Below, piece by piece: positions 1 to 6,829 of a stretch of DNA of 8,176 bases; within the stretch, counting starts at the first letter, position 1; each line of letters opens with the position of its first letter. The notes under the pieces are model-generated. The model saw only the letters and a list, made by a program, of their open reading frames with translations. It had not been told where the DNA came from and did not search any database. A program made the translations under genes and the position numbers. The stretch is taken from NCBI GenBank assembly GCA_934255105.1, contig CAKQNH010000174.1, forward strand, positions 1-8,176. The letters run 5' to 3'. Source of the stretch: an uncultured Pirellulaceae bacterium. GTDB lineage: Bacteria; Planctomycetota; Planctomycetia; Pirellulales; Pirellulaceae.

Positions 1-184
1 GCCCCTGATCGAGCCAGACTTGCACTCGAGATGCGGCACTGGAGCTAGACTGCAATAGTTCGCTAAGGACAGGAAAATCGTCGCCGAAGCAATCGCGAGT
101 GAAACGCAGACGGTGAACCTGCGGCACAGAAAAATCAATGTCGTACCGAGTTGTATCAGCCGCCAGGCCGAACGGATCGCTCAT
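1..184 (-). CDS. N-terminal fragment of a probable 3-dehydroquinate synthase-like (EboD-type) cyclase
   Basis: An open frame starts at an ATG (complement of 182-184) and runs leftward off the window for 61 codons without a stop. The visible part has an acidic, variable first 15 residues. These are followed by FSVPQVHRLRFTRDCFG at residues 18-34 and VQVWLDQG at residues 54-61. A 'VP..H.LRFT.D.F' opening followed by a strand ending in a Asp-x-Gly turn is what I recall from the 3-dehydroquinate synthase-like proteins called EboD, sugar-phosphate cyclases that bind NAD and a metal. The metal- and NAD-binding motifs would lie outside the window, so activity cannot be judged. No clear Shine-Dalgarno precedes the ATG. 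The gene diverges from the NUDIX gene across a 301-bp gap. That it is coding is fairly secure; the family is a moderate guess from the N-terminus only. Confidence 0.55.
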   Translation of the reverse strand, partial: MSDPFGLAADTTRYDIDFSVPQVHRLRFTRDCFGDDFPVLSELLQSSSSAASRVQVWLDQG

Positions 185-485
185 AGCAACAGAATTCTCT
201 TGGTGGGAGGAGGGACGGGGAAGGAGCGGAGCAGGGAGGGGGGGCGATTTCTGTAGCTCTGTAGCTTGGTAACCATCTACCTATCGCTGGCGTTACGTTG
301 TTTCTGGGCGGCTTTGAAGAACGTCTCAGCTTGCGCCACAACCCTCTATCTTAACTCGACCGAGCCCGCTCCGGCACCCTGCCGTCGGTGCGATTCTACC
401 CCTAAAGCTACTTTTCCCCTACACTAAGCCGCTTAGTTACACTGCGTAAGCAAATCGTTAACTTAAATAAAGGAACACCCCCGCA
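185..485. other. Divergent intergenic region
   Basis: This 301-bp stretch separates the leftward cyclase-like gene from the rightward NUDIX gene and should contain both promoters. It holds a G-rich purine tract (205-244), an 8-bp tandem duplication of ctgtagct (251-266), and a short palindrome (423-437) close to the NUDIX start. A weak plus-strand promoter candidate is TTACAC at 437-442 with TAACTT at 459-464 (16-bp spacer). I see no convincing gene or RNA here. A 61-codon minus-strand frame across part of it has low-complexity Pro/Ser/Arg content and looks non-coding. Confidence 0.5.
423..437. promoter_or_regulatory. Short palindrome, possible operator before the NUDIX gene
   Basis: The sequence is ACTAAGC, then one central C, then GCTTAGT: a perfect 7-bp dyad about a single base, 48 bp before the NUDIX ATG. 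It abuts a weak -35-like hexamer (437-442). The symmetry is seen directly; a role as a regulator site is inference, because short dyads also arise by chance. Confidence 0.25.
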
Positions 486-1025
486 ATGCGGACACATGGC
501 CCCTGGACTATCAACAGTTCGCAACACGTCTATGGCGACCCCTGGATCAACGTCCATGTAGATCAGGTGACACAGCCCGATGGGCTCCCCGGAACGTATT
601 CTACTGTGCGGCTCAAACCGGGAGTGTGTGTGATCGCCGTGGACGAGCAGCGGCAAGTCCATTTGACTCGCGAATTCCACTACGCCGTGGGCAGGTTTAC
701 CTTGGAGGGAGTCAGCGGCGGGATCGAAGAGGAAGAAGCAACCGAATTGGCAGCGGAACGAGAATTGGCGGAAGAGTTGGGACTGACGGCTGCCAAATGG
801 ACCTGGCTGGGGCAAGTCGATCCATTCACGTCGGCGATCGCTTCGACGGTCGATCTGTATCTGGCTCAAGAGTTGAGCCACGGTCTCACTGCCCCCGAAG
901 GGACCGAACAGATCGAACATATCGTCCTGCCATTTGATCAGGCTTTGGACCTCGTACGCCGTAGCGAAATTACTCATGCTCCCACCTGCGTCGCCCTGCT
1001 GCGCATTGCTCTGGACGAATTATAG
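486..1025 (+). CDS. NUDIX hydrolase, ADP-ribose pyrophosphatase-like
   Basis: This 179-residue cytoplasmic protein has a complete NUDIX box at residues 78-100, matching G-x5-E-x7-RE-U-x-EE-x-G-U without deviation (G78, E84, R92-E93, E96-E97, G99). These residues bind the divalent metal and activate water to cleave a nucleoside diphosphate linked to another group. The preceding stretch REFHYAVGR (62-70) resembles the 'R.YRYAVG' segment of ADP-sugar pyrophosphatases, as does the length, and there is a Pro at 113 after the box. ADP-ribose or a related ADP-sugar is therefore the best substrate guess, but substrates in this family are hard to predict. The ATG at 486 is supported by AGGA at 471-474, 11 bp upstream. 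The 189-codon antisense frame over this gene is a shadow. The gap to glmS is 160 bp, so cotranscription is uncertain. Confidence 0.88.
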   Translation: MRTHGPWTINSSQHVYGDPWINVHVDQVTQPDGLPGTYSTVRLKPGVCVIAVDEQRQVHLTREFHYAVGRFTLEGVSGGIEEEEATELAAERELAEELGLTAAKWTWLGQVDPFTSAIASTVDLYLAQELSHGLTAPEGTEQIEHIVLPFDQALDLVRRSEITHAPTCVALLRIALDEL

Positions 1026-1185
1026 GCAGTAATCGTTCGAGCCTGCTTAATCGGTCTATCCCATAAAGAACTTAACCAATTCGAGAGGCTATTTTTTTCC
1101 ACTCCAGTGTGCGGCGGGGTAGGCTCTTTTTACGCATCCTATTTAATCGGAAGTATACCTGACGCTCACTTAAGACCCCAAGCCT
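1026..1185. other. Intergenic leader of glmS
   Basis: This 160-bp gap has T-runs at 1092-1098 and 1126-1131. GAGCCT at 1039-1044 is complementary to AGGCTC at 1121-1126, but the 76-bp span makes it a weak terminator candidate. TATACC at 1154-1159 could be a -10 element for glmS, with TTTACG at 1129-1134 at a long 19-bp spacing. I do not see the conserved core of a glmS ribozyme. Confidence 0.3.
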
Positions 1186-3051
1186 ATGTGTGGAATAGTT
1201 GGTTACATCGGCAGCCAGAATGCATGTCCATTTTTATTGACCGGCCTACAGCGGTTGGAATATCGCGGTTATGACAGCGCGGGCATCGCCACGTTGCGGC
1301 CTGCCGAGGGTATTCGCGTGACCAAGACCGCTGGCCGCGTCGCCGATTTGGTGACTGCCGTGCGACAATCCAATATGGTCGGGCCGCTGGGAATCGGCCA
1401 TACGCGGTGGGCGACACACGGCGCGGCCACGCGCGAAAATGCCCACCCGCATATGGGCGGCCAAGGCATGCTCACTCTTGCTCACAATGGAGTCATCGAA
1501 AACTACGAATCGCTCAAGCAGTCGTTGCTAAGCAAGGGCTATCACTTCCATTCGCAGACCGATAGCGAAGTAATCGCCCACTTAATCGCCGACTGCTTGA
1601 AGCAACGCACCCAGGGGGAGCAGCGGGTAGTAGCAGTGCAGGACTGCGTGGAAGCGGTGCAGGATGCCATTGCCCAACTACGCGGTACATACGGTTTGGT
1701 CATTCTGTTTCGCGACTTTCAGGATCTATTGCTCGCCGCCCGCTGTGGCAGCCCACTCGTCGTCGGGGTGGGCAAGAACGAACAGTTTGTTGCCAGCGAT
1801 ACCTCGCCGTTGGTTGGCTTCACCGAGCGAATCATCTACCTGGCGGATCACCAGTTGGCGATCATTCGTCCCGACAGCATTCAAATCATCCACCGCGACG
1901 ATGGTCGCATCCGCCCGAACATTCAAGTGCTTTCCGATGAATCCGTAGACGTCAGCTTGGAAGGCTACCCACACTACATGCTCAAGGAGATCTACGAACA
2001 GCCGCGTTCGGTCCAAAACGCCCTGCGCGGGCGACTGGATCGCGATAGCGCTACAGCTAGGTTCGGCGGGCTGAATCTGACTCCCCAGCAATCGCGCGGT
2101 GTGCAGCGAATCATTTTGACCGGTTGTGGAACGAGTTGGCATTCGGCCTTGGTCGGCGAATATTTGATCGAAGAGCTAGCGCGGATTCCTGTAGAAGTCG
2201 AATATGCCAGCGAGCTCCGCTATCGCAATCCGCCCGTGGAGGCCAACACCATCGTGTTCGGCATTACCCAAAGCGGTGAGACCGCAGACACGCTGGCCGC
2301 CCTCCGCGAGATGAAACGCAAGGGGCATCACACGATGGCGATTTGCAATGTCATCGGCAGCAGCATCGCTCAAGAAGCTGACGGCGGTGTCTATCTCCAT
2401 GCGGGCCCAGAGGTCGGCGTCGCATCCACCAAAGCCTTTACCTCGCAATTGTCGGTGCTAGCGCTGTTAGCGCTGTATTTCGGCCGCCTGCGACATCTGA
2501 GCTTCGAAGCCGGTCTGCGCATTATCGATCAACTAGAGCAGCTTCCCCGCGCGTTGGAAGAAACACTAGCGTGCCACGCGGAGGTAAAGCAAATCGCCGC
2601 CCGGTTTGCCGACGCAACGAACTTCCTGTATTTGGGGCGGAACTACAATTTCCCCTCGGCGCTCGAAGGCGCTCTGAAGCTGAAAGAGATCAGCTACATC
2701 CATGCCGAAGGCTATCCGGCCGCCGAAATGAAACACGGCCCGATCGCCTTGGTCGACAGCGACACGCCTTCCGTATTTATAGTCCCACAGGGGAACGTCT
2801 ACGACAAAGTGCTGAGCAATCTCCAGGAGGTCAAAGCTCGGGGCGGTCCAGTGATCGCCGTCGTCGACCACGTCGACCCGCTGGTCACCCAACTGGCCGA
2901 TGCGGTGATCACCATCCCCAAAGTCGAAGAATTCCTGCAGCCAATTGTCGCCGCAATTCCTTTGCAGTTGCTGGCTTACGAAATCGCCCTGCTACGCGGA
3001 TGCGATGTGGACAAGCCCAGAAATCTAGCCAAGAGCGTAACCGTTGAATAG
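1186..3051 (+). CDS. glmS: Glutamine--fructose-6-phosphate aminotransferase (isomerizing)
   Basis: GlmS makes glucosamine-6-phosphate from fructose-6-phosphate and glutamine, the committed step to UDP-GlcNAc for peptidoglycan, lipopolysaccharide and other amino-sugar polymers. At 621 residues it is close to the usual ~609. The N-terminal class II amidotransferase domain (about 1-240) opens with MCGIVGYIG, giving the catalytic Cys2 after Met removal. It also has GHTRWATHG (71-79), HNG (100-102) and D126 for glutamine binding. Two SIS sugar-isomerase domains follow, with CGTSWHS (314-320), QSGETADT (362-369) and STKAFTSQ (414-421). E501 and H517 match the catalytic Glu and His of the isomerase site, and the C-terminus KPRNLAKSVTVE carries the sugar-binding Lys616. 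A roughly 12-residue excess over E. coli lies around residues 138-155. No Shine-Dalgarno is apparent, but the start is fixed by the need for Cys2. All key residues are intact. Confidence 0.98.
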   Translation: MCGIVGYIGSQNACPFLLTGLQRLEYRGYDSAGIATLRPAEGIRVTKTAGRVADLVTAVRQSNMVGPLGIGHTRWATHGAATRENAHPHMGGQGMLTLAHNGVIENYESLKQSLLSKGYHFHSQTDSEVIAHLIADCLKQRTQGEQRVVAVQDCVEAVQDAIAQLRGTYGLVILFRDFQDLLLAARCGSPLVVGVGKNEQFVASDTSPLVGFTERIIYLADHQLAIIRPDSIQIIHRDDGRIRPNIQVLSDESVDVSLEGYPHYMLKEIYEQPRSVQNALRGRLDRDSATARFGGLNLTPQQSRGVQRIILTGCGTSWHSALVGEYLIEELARIPVEVEYASELRYRNPPVEANTIVFGITQSGETADTLAALREMKRKGHHTMAICNVIGSSIAQEADGGVYLHAGPEVGVASTKAFTSQLSVLALLALYFGRLRHLSFEAGLRIIDQLEQLPRALEETLACHAEVKQIAARFADATNFLYLGRNYNFPSALEGALKLKEISYIHAEGYPAAEMKHGPIALVDSDTPSVFIVPQGNVYDKVLSNLQEVKARGGPVIAVVDHVDPLVTQLADAVITIPKVEEFLQPIVAAIPLQLLAYEIALLRGCDVDKPRNLAKSVTVE

Positions 3052-3105
3052 ACTGATATGACCTGTGGCCTACCCGCTTAAGAGTTTTTACTTAGGAGTA
3101 TTTGA

Positions 3106-3324
3106 ATGAGCAATAACCTTGGACTTTCCTATAGTGCCCGCAAGGCTTTGGCTGTCCACGTTGGCGAATCGGCCGGCAACGAGATCGCTAATTTGATCCA
3201 GCGCATGGCGGCACAGATCGAAGAGCTTAAGCGCAGCAAGGTTAACGTGACACCCATCCTACCAGGCGTAGCGCGGGATAAGTTCGAGCACGTTTCGGCG
3301 GCCATAGATAGCGAATCGTTCTAA
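3106..3324 (+). CDS. Small uncharacterised protein with a helical middle
   Basis: I do not recognise a named family for this 72-residue protein. It is supported as a gene by a strong Shine-Dalgarno (AGGAG, 3094-3098) seven bases before the ATG, the best such site in the window. It also starts 54 bp after glmS on the same strand. Residues 10-43 look like one or two amphipathic helices, with a hydrophobic and charged pattern (ANLIQRMAAQIEELKRSK) that could form a coiled coil or dimer. A Pro-containing turn (VTPILPGV, residues 48-55) and a polar tail follow. There is no signal peptide, membrane segment or cysteine, so it is probably a small cytoplasmic protein. Cotranscription with glmS is plausible because no terminator is visible between them. 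Function is unknown. Confidence 0.75.
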   Translation: MSNNLGLSYSARKALAVHVGESAGNEIANLIQRMAAQIEELKRSKVNVTPILPGVARDKFEHVSAAIDSESF

Positions 3325-3347
3325 ACTCGAATTGTTCTCGCGAGTTT
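3323..3347. terminator. Weak hairpin after the 72-codon gene
   Basis: AAACTCG (3323-3329) pairs with CGAGTTT (3341-3347) across an 11-base loop, overlapping the stop codon of the small gene. No T-run follows, so it is at best a poor intrinsic terminator. Its position between convergent genes makes the role plausible. Confidence 0.3.
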
Positions 3348-3352
3348 GCAAT

Positions 3353-3378
3353 CAGGGCCGCATAAACTGCGAGCCCTG
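3353..3378. terminator. Possible bidirectional hairpin between convergent genes
   Basis: CAGGGC (3353-3358) pairs with GCCCTG (3373-3378) across a 14-base loop, about 40 bp past the end of the desaturase gene. It could serve either converging transcript. It lacks a T-run on both strands. Confidence 0.3.
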
Positions 3379-3419
3379 TGATTCCCAATTGTCAGACGAG
3401 GTAGTTTAGCGCGCGACCA

Positions 3420-4430
3420 TTACCGTGCGTTCTTTTCGGCGCGGTTGCGATAGTCGATAACGTCCCAGGCCAATCCCAGCTTCTTCATTAGCCGGATGGT
3501 GTTGTAGGTCACATCAAATTCCCACCACTTGTGGCCGTGATTGGCCATCCGTGGATGAGCATGGTGATTGTTGTGCCAACCCTCGCCATAGGCGAACAGT
3601 GCTACCCACCAGTTGTTGCGGCTGTCGTCGCGCGTTTCGTAATTGCGATAGCCCCACATGTGACTGGCCGAGTTGACGAGCCACGTGGCATGCAGAACCA
3701 AGGTCATCCGCAAGAAGACGGCCCAGACTAGCCAGGAGATGGCCAAGCTGCCGCCACCGATGGCGTAGCCCATGCCGACGAAGAGCAGCGAGGCGATGAT
3801 ATTGATCGGGATGAAACCGTAGTCGAGCATCCGGATGTAGCGATCTTGATACAAGTCTGGTGCCCACTTGCGGAAATACTCTCCTTGATCCCTACCGCCG
3901 ACTTTGTAGGCCAACCAGAAGGCATGGCTCCACCAGCCGCCGTCGCGCGGCGAATGCGGATCACCCTCTTGGTCGCTGCGGGCGTGGTGCAGGCGGTGGT
4001 TGGCAACCCACATCATCGGTGGCCCTTCACCGGCCAGGCAGCCAACTGTGGCAAGCGCCCGCCGCATCCAGCGCGGGGTCTGAAAGCTAGAATGGGTCAG
4101 CAGGCGGTGGTATCCGAGACAAATACCGATGCCACCACAGATCCAATGCATGATCACAAGTGCAAGCAGGGCGGACCAACTAAACGTCCAGGGGGCGGCT
4201 AAGGCACCGACGTGGATCATGACCAGCCAAGCGGCGGCTGCCCAGTTGATATTATTTGCCCGCGATACGTGAAGCTTCCCCGAGACCCACTTAAGAGTGC
4301 TCGAAGCTTCTGCCGGCGCGCCTCCACTGAGTAGCGCCGAGACGTCCTTTTCACTGGTAGGCTGAACCGTTGGACCGGGTGCCTGGCGATAGTGCCGGCG
4401 AGTCGTCCGTCGGCTCTTTTTGTTACTCAT
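3420..4430 (-). CDS. Membrane fatty-acid (acyl-CoA delta-9 type) desaturase
   Basis: This integral membrane di-iron enzyme inserts a double bond into acyl chains using O2 and an electron donor, adjusting membrane fluidity. The three histidine boxes are present: HRLLTH (box 1), HRLHH (box 2) and HNNHH (box 3), at about residues 108-113, 145-149 and 286-290 counted from the chosen ATG. NSASHMWG near 253-260 is the extra conserved His region of stearoyl-CoA-type desaturases. Hydrophobic stretches at about 61-107 and 205-247 give the usual four membrane spans. The long, basic, Pro/Ser-rich N-terminus (about 55 residues) is probably a variable cytoplasmic tail. I chose the ATG at 4430 (336 residues); an in-frame GTG at 4445 would add five residues. 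Neither has a clear Shine-Dalgarno. No electron-donor domain is fused to it, so a separate ferredoxin or cytochrome is needed. Confidence 0.93.
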   Translation of the reverse strand: MSNKKSRRTTRRHYRQAPGPTVQPTSEKDVSALLSGGAPAEASSTLKWVSGKLHVSRANNINWAAAAWLVMIHVGALAAPWTFSWSALLALVIMHWICGGIGICLGYHRLLTHSSFQTPRWMRRALATVGCLAGEGPPMMWVANHRLHHARSDQEGDPHSPRDGGWWSHAFWLAYKVGGRDQGEYFRKWAPDLYQDRYIRMLDYGFIPINIIASLLFVGMGYAIGGGSLAISWLVWAVFLRMTLVLHATWLVNSASHMWGYRNYETRDDSRNNWWVALFAYGEGWHNNHHAHPRMANHGHKWWEFDVTYNTIRLMKKLGLAWDVIDYRNRAEKNAR

Positions 4431-4730
4431 CGATTGAGGCTTCACTATGCAGAGAGTGGTCAGGAGTATACCGCTTACCCTTCGAGCGCACTCCAGACGA
4501 AACCGCTACCCCAACACGCGCAGGGTAGTCGACCTAATTGTTTCGCTTCCAGGCCCGATCGTCTAGGCAGAAAAACTGGGAAATCAATATATAAACCGCT
4601 TTTTTTGGTAAATTATTCCTCGCGAGCTCCACAGCACACTTTTTAACCACATGAAGGGGGTTCGAAGGCGACATCGCACGACATGGAATCAGCATTACAG
4701 GGCAATATCCTGCGCACCAAAAGAGTGGTT
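4431..4730. other. Intergenic region upstream of the desaturase
   Basis: This 300-bp stretch lies between the desaturase start and the end of the small secreted-protein gene, both on the minus strand. It contains an A/T-rich patch at about 4571-4618, unlike its surroundings, which is the likely promoter zone of the desaturase. An 84-codon plus-strand frame overlapping it has no recognisable protein features. I see no RNA gene. Confidence 0.45.
4584..4612 (-). promoter_or_regulatory. Candidate promoter of the desaturase gene
   Basis: Read on the minus strand, TTTACC (complement of 4607-4612) could be a -35 element. TATATT (complement of 4586-4591, 15-bp spacer) or TATTGA (complement of 4584-4589, 17-bp spacer) could be the -10. 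It would give a leader of about 150 bases. The match to a sigma70 consensus is loose, and planctomycete promoters are poorly defined. Confidence 0.22.
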
Positions 4731-5099
4731 CTAGGGCAGCTCCACTCCGCGACGCTTGGATAAGGTACGCATGGCGTACTCGAAATATGGAAACGGCACA
4801 GTCGCATTGCGTTCCAGCGCCCAGCGGTAGACTAGATTCACCATAGCCCGCGGCAGGACGCCCTGCTCCACATAGGCCACGGTGACCGCCACAAATTGCT
4901 TCTGCTCTGGGGTAATGGCGCGAAGACCTTTGATGAGCTGATCAGACAGCGGAGCGATGTTCTGCTCACCAAGTCGCTCGGCGGAATTGCTGCTATTTCC
5001 CTGCTGCGCATTGACGCGCCCGCTGGGCACGCGCCCACTTGGCAACCAGGTGAGAACGATTCCTGCGGCGAGCAGCAACCAGAGCCTTCGAACGAGCAT
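4731..5099 (-). CDS. Small secreted protein of unknown function, downstream of the sensor kinase
   Basis: This 122-residue protein begins MLVRRLWLLLAAGIVLTWLP, a classic signal peptide: two Arg, then a hydrophobic core to about residue 19. Cleavage is plausible after VNA at residue 31, giving a mature part of about 91 residues. Between core and cleavage site the pentapeptide PSGRV occurs twice in tandem (20-29), matching a 15-bp DNA duplication. The mature protein appears helical. It has a polar, Asn/Ser-rich start, then segments around 50-62, 63-80 and 84-97, and a basic C-terminal helix. It has no cysteine, so it is not a lipoprotein. I do not recognise a family. The ATG at 5099 lies 29 bp after the kinase stop codon, with AGG six bases upstream, so it is probably in the same transcript as the kinase. 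That makes an envelope partner or output of the kinase possible, but this is inference. Confidence 0.8.
   Translation of the reverse strand: MLVRRLWLLLAAGIVLTWLPSGRVPSGRVNAQQGNSSNSAERLGEQNIAPLSDQLIKGLRAITPEQKQFVAVTVAYVEQGVLPRAMVNLVYRWALERNATVPFPYFEYAMRTLSKRRGVELP
5014..5043. repeat. 15-bp tandem duplication inside the small secreted-protein gene
   Basis: Two adjacent 15-bp units (5014-5028 and 5029-5043) differ at only two positions and encode PSGRV twice near the end of the signal peptide. The reading frame is kept. Confidence 0.75.
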
Positions 5100-5128
5100 G
5101 AGTAGCCTTTCTCTCCAGAGCGTGGCAT

Positions 5129-6697
5129 TTAACAGGTCCGCGTTGCAGCGACCTCTATGCTGTCCGATACCGCATGCGGAGATTGGCTGTCAAGAGGAAT
5201 ACTCTTCGGCAGATACACCGAAAACCGCGAGCCTACGCCGAGCTCACTCTCGACCGCGATCCAGCCGGAGTGCTCACGCACGATGCCGTAAGCGATCGAC
5301 AGCCCCAGGCCAGTTCCTTCACCGACGTCTTTAGTCGTAAAGAATGGTTCGAAGATATTCTCCTTCACCTCGCGTTCCATCCCCACTCCATAATCCTCAA
5401 CACTGATCTGCCAATAATATTCGGCGGTCTCGTGGCACTGCTCCCCGGTCTGTGCGGGTTCGATGTCAGCCGCCGCGACGCGCGCGATCGAGACTTTAAC
5501 ATGCTGCTGCGGAGGCTTCACCTGCGTTTGCTCGCCGCACTGGGCTCGGTCGCATTCGGTCGCATGCACGGCGTTGATCAGCAGATTCGTAAACACCTGT
5601 TGCATCTGAGCCGAATCCAGCTCGACAGTCGCGTCGTGGCACCAGGGTTCGAACTCAATGGCCACCCCACGTTTATCAGCCATGGGACGCAGGAGATTGA
5701 TCGATTCCTCTAGCAGGCGATTGAGATCCACAGGTGCCCGCTGCGGTGTCTTACTGCGCGCAAAATTGAGCAACTCCTGCACGATAGTGGTAATGCGTTG
5801 AGTTTGCTCTTTAATTGTTTTCGCGCTAGTCGCGACATCGTCGCTGGGCAATTTCCCGCCGGCAATGAGTTCCGCTCGCCCCAGCACCACATTGAGCGGG
5901 GTGCCGATCTCATGCGCCAGCCCGGCGGCCAGACGCCCGATAGTTCGCAAGCGGTCGCCGTGCCGCAGTTGTTCAACGGCCAGCAGTCTCTGCTGGGTTT
6001 CCGATGTGATGCGGTTGCGCTGCTGCTCCAACTGATCGCACATGTCGTTGACCGCTTGGCCCAGCCTGCCCAGTTCGTCGCCGCGCCGCAAATCGACGGG
6101 CCCCGATAGATCCCCCTGCCCCACGCGATGCACCTTTTCGACCAGTTGATCCAGCGGCTTGGCTACCATCCATAACCCACCGAACAATATCACCAAGCTG
6201 GTAACGGCTGAAACCACTACTAGCGAAATGGCAGACCGGCGCAGAGAATCGCTCAAGCGATCCGACCAAAACGATTCGGGCGCAGCAACCTCCAGTTGGA
6301 CCCCCGCTGGATTATCCAGCGGAATGTACGTGAACATGGTGACCTGGCCCGAGCGATCCGGATAAGTAAAGCTGGTAACCTCAGTTGACTTAATGAACAA
6401 CTCTGCCGGTACCGCTGGCCGCAGCTCAGGATCGAGCGCTCGCTGGGGATTGACCAAGCGAACGCGTACATGGTTTACCTCCTCCGACCACGTCAGCAGC
6501 ACTTGTTCGAGTTCGCGCGGGCTGTACTGCGAATTTCGTAGCGCAGACTGCAGCGTGGCGGCCAGATCGGCGGCGTGTCTCTCGTGTTCCGCCAACGCTA
6601 GGTCCTGCGCCTGCTGCATAGACAGAAAAGAAAAAACTCCCACCACCAGCGCCAAGCAGCCGAGGAAGAGTAGTACCAATTTGGCGGCGAGTCTCAT
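5129..6697 (-). CDS. Membrane sensor histidine kinase (NtrB/HisKA type with HAMP)
   Basis: This two-component sensor has 522 residues from the chosen ATG. Membrane helix 1 (about 4-24) and helix 2 (about 157-178) flank a periplasmic sensor domain of about 130 residues of unrecognised fold. A HAMP linker follows (about 179-231). The HisKA dimerisation domain has the phospho-acceptor His262 in [10 protein letters not shown]. The ATPase domain has N375 in [10 protein letters not shown]435 in [14 protein letters not shown] (449-456) and GEGTGLGLS (459-467), so all catalytic boxes are intact. The H-box and the F- and G-boxes resemble the NtrB/AtoS class, whose partners are often sigma54-type regulators. 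No response regulator or receiver domain is visible in the window. The ATG at 6697 puts the first helix at the expected place. A TTG at 6754 would add 19 residues but gives no better context. An apparent insertion sits between the N- and G1-boxes. The small secreted-protein gene follows after 29 bp. Confidence 0.93.
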   Translation of the reverse strand: MRLAAKLVLLFLGCLALVVGVFSFLSMQQAQDLALAEHERHAADLAATLQSALRNSQYSPRELEQVLLTWSEEVNHVRVRLVNPQRALDPELRPAVPAELFIKSTEVTSFTYPDRSGQVTMFTYIPLDNPAGVQLEVAAPESFWSDRLSDSLRRSAISLVVVSAVTSLVILFGGLWMVAKPLDQLVEKVHRVGQGDLSGPVDLRRGDELGRLGQAVNDMCDQLEQQRNRITSETQQRLLAVEQLRHGDRLRTIGRLAAGLAHEIGTPLNVVLGRAELIAGGKLPSDDVATSAKTIKEQTQRITTIVQELLNFARSKTPQRAPVDLNRLLEESINLLRPMADKRGVAIEFEPWCHDATVELDSAQMQQVFTNLLINAVHATECDRAQCGEQTQVKPPQQHVKVSIARVAAADIEPAQTGEQCHETAEYYWQISVEDYGVGMEREVKENIFEPFFTTKDVGEGTGLGLSIAYGIVREHSGWIAVESELGVGSRFSVYLPKSIPLDSQSPHAVSDSIEVAATRTC

Positions 6698-6764
6698 GGA
6701 TGTAGCGCGCAAAAATGAAAGAATGAAAGCGAGTCGGTAAGCCGTAGGTTGCAAACGCCGAAGA

Positions 6765-6796
6765 TCGCAGCCGCATTCTAGTGAATGCGGCTGCGA
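6765..6796 (-). terminator. Perfect 14-bp hairpin between the protease and kinase genes
   Basis: TCGCAGCCGCATTC (6765-6778) is the exact reverse complement of 6783-6796, with a TAGT loop. It begins 34 bp after the protease stop codon in the direction of transcription. The stem is GC-rich and very stable, as for an intrinsic terminator, but no U-tract follows on the minus strand. It could end or stabilise the protease transcript, or be attenuated into the kinase. Confidence 0.6.
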
Positions 6797-6801
6797 CTGA
6801 T

Positions 6802-6822
6802 TTGCCCAACTTACGTTGGCAA
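6802..6822 (-). terminator. Second, imperfect hairpin just after the protease stop
   Basis: TTGCCCAAC (6802-6810) pairs with GTTGGCAA (6815-6822) across a TTAC loop with one bulged C. It sits 8 bp past the stop codon and immediately before the perfect hairpin, forming a tandem structure. Confidence 0.4.
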
Positions 6823-6829
6823 CATACCG

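Noticed and set aside
156..341. 61-codon minus-strand frame in the divergent gap
   Set aside because: Low-complexity Pro/Ser/Arg content with no ribosome site; it overlaps the start of the better-supported cyclase-like frame.
408..977. 189-codon antisense frame over the NUDIX gene
   Set aside because: It lies opposite a gene with a complete NUDIX box, and its translation shows no domain-like pattern.
1026..1185. glmS ribozyme or riboswitch upstream of glmS
   Set aside because: The gap is only 160 bp and I cannot find the conserved ribozyme core or nested pseudoknot pairing; such ribozymes are known mainly from Firmicutes.
2571..3047. 158-codon frame inside glmS
   Set aside because: It is an Arg-rich out-of-frame reading of a conserved gene.
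4392..4646. 84-codon plus-strand frame over the desaturase start
   Set aside because: It has no ribosome site and no recognisable domain, and it overlaps the likely promoter region.
4645..4730. Terminator for the small secreted-protein gene from AACCAC (4645-4650) and GTGGTT (4725-4730)
   Set aside because: The 6-bp arms are 74 bases apart, too weak to claim.
6698..6754. Kinase start at the TTG at 6754
   Set aside because: The ATG at 6697 places the first membrane helix at the N-terminus as usual; the 19-residue extension has no ribosome site and starts close to the hairpin.
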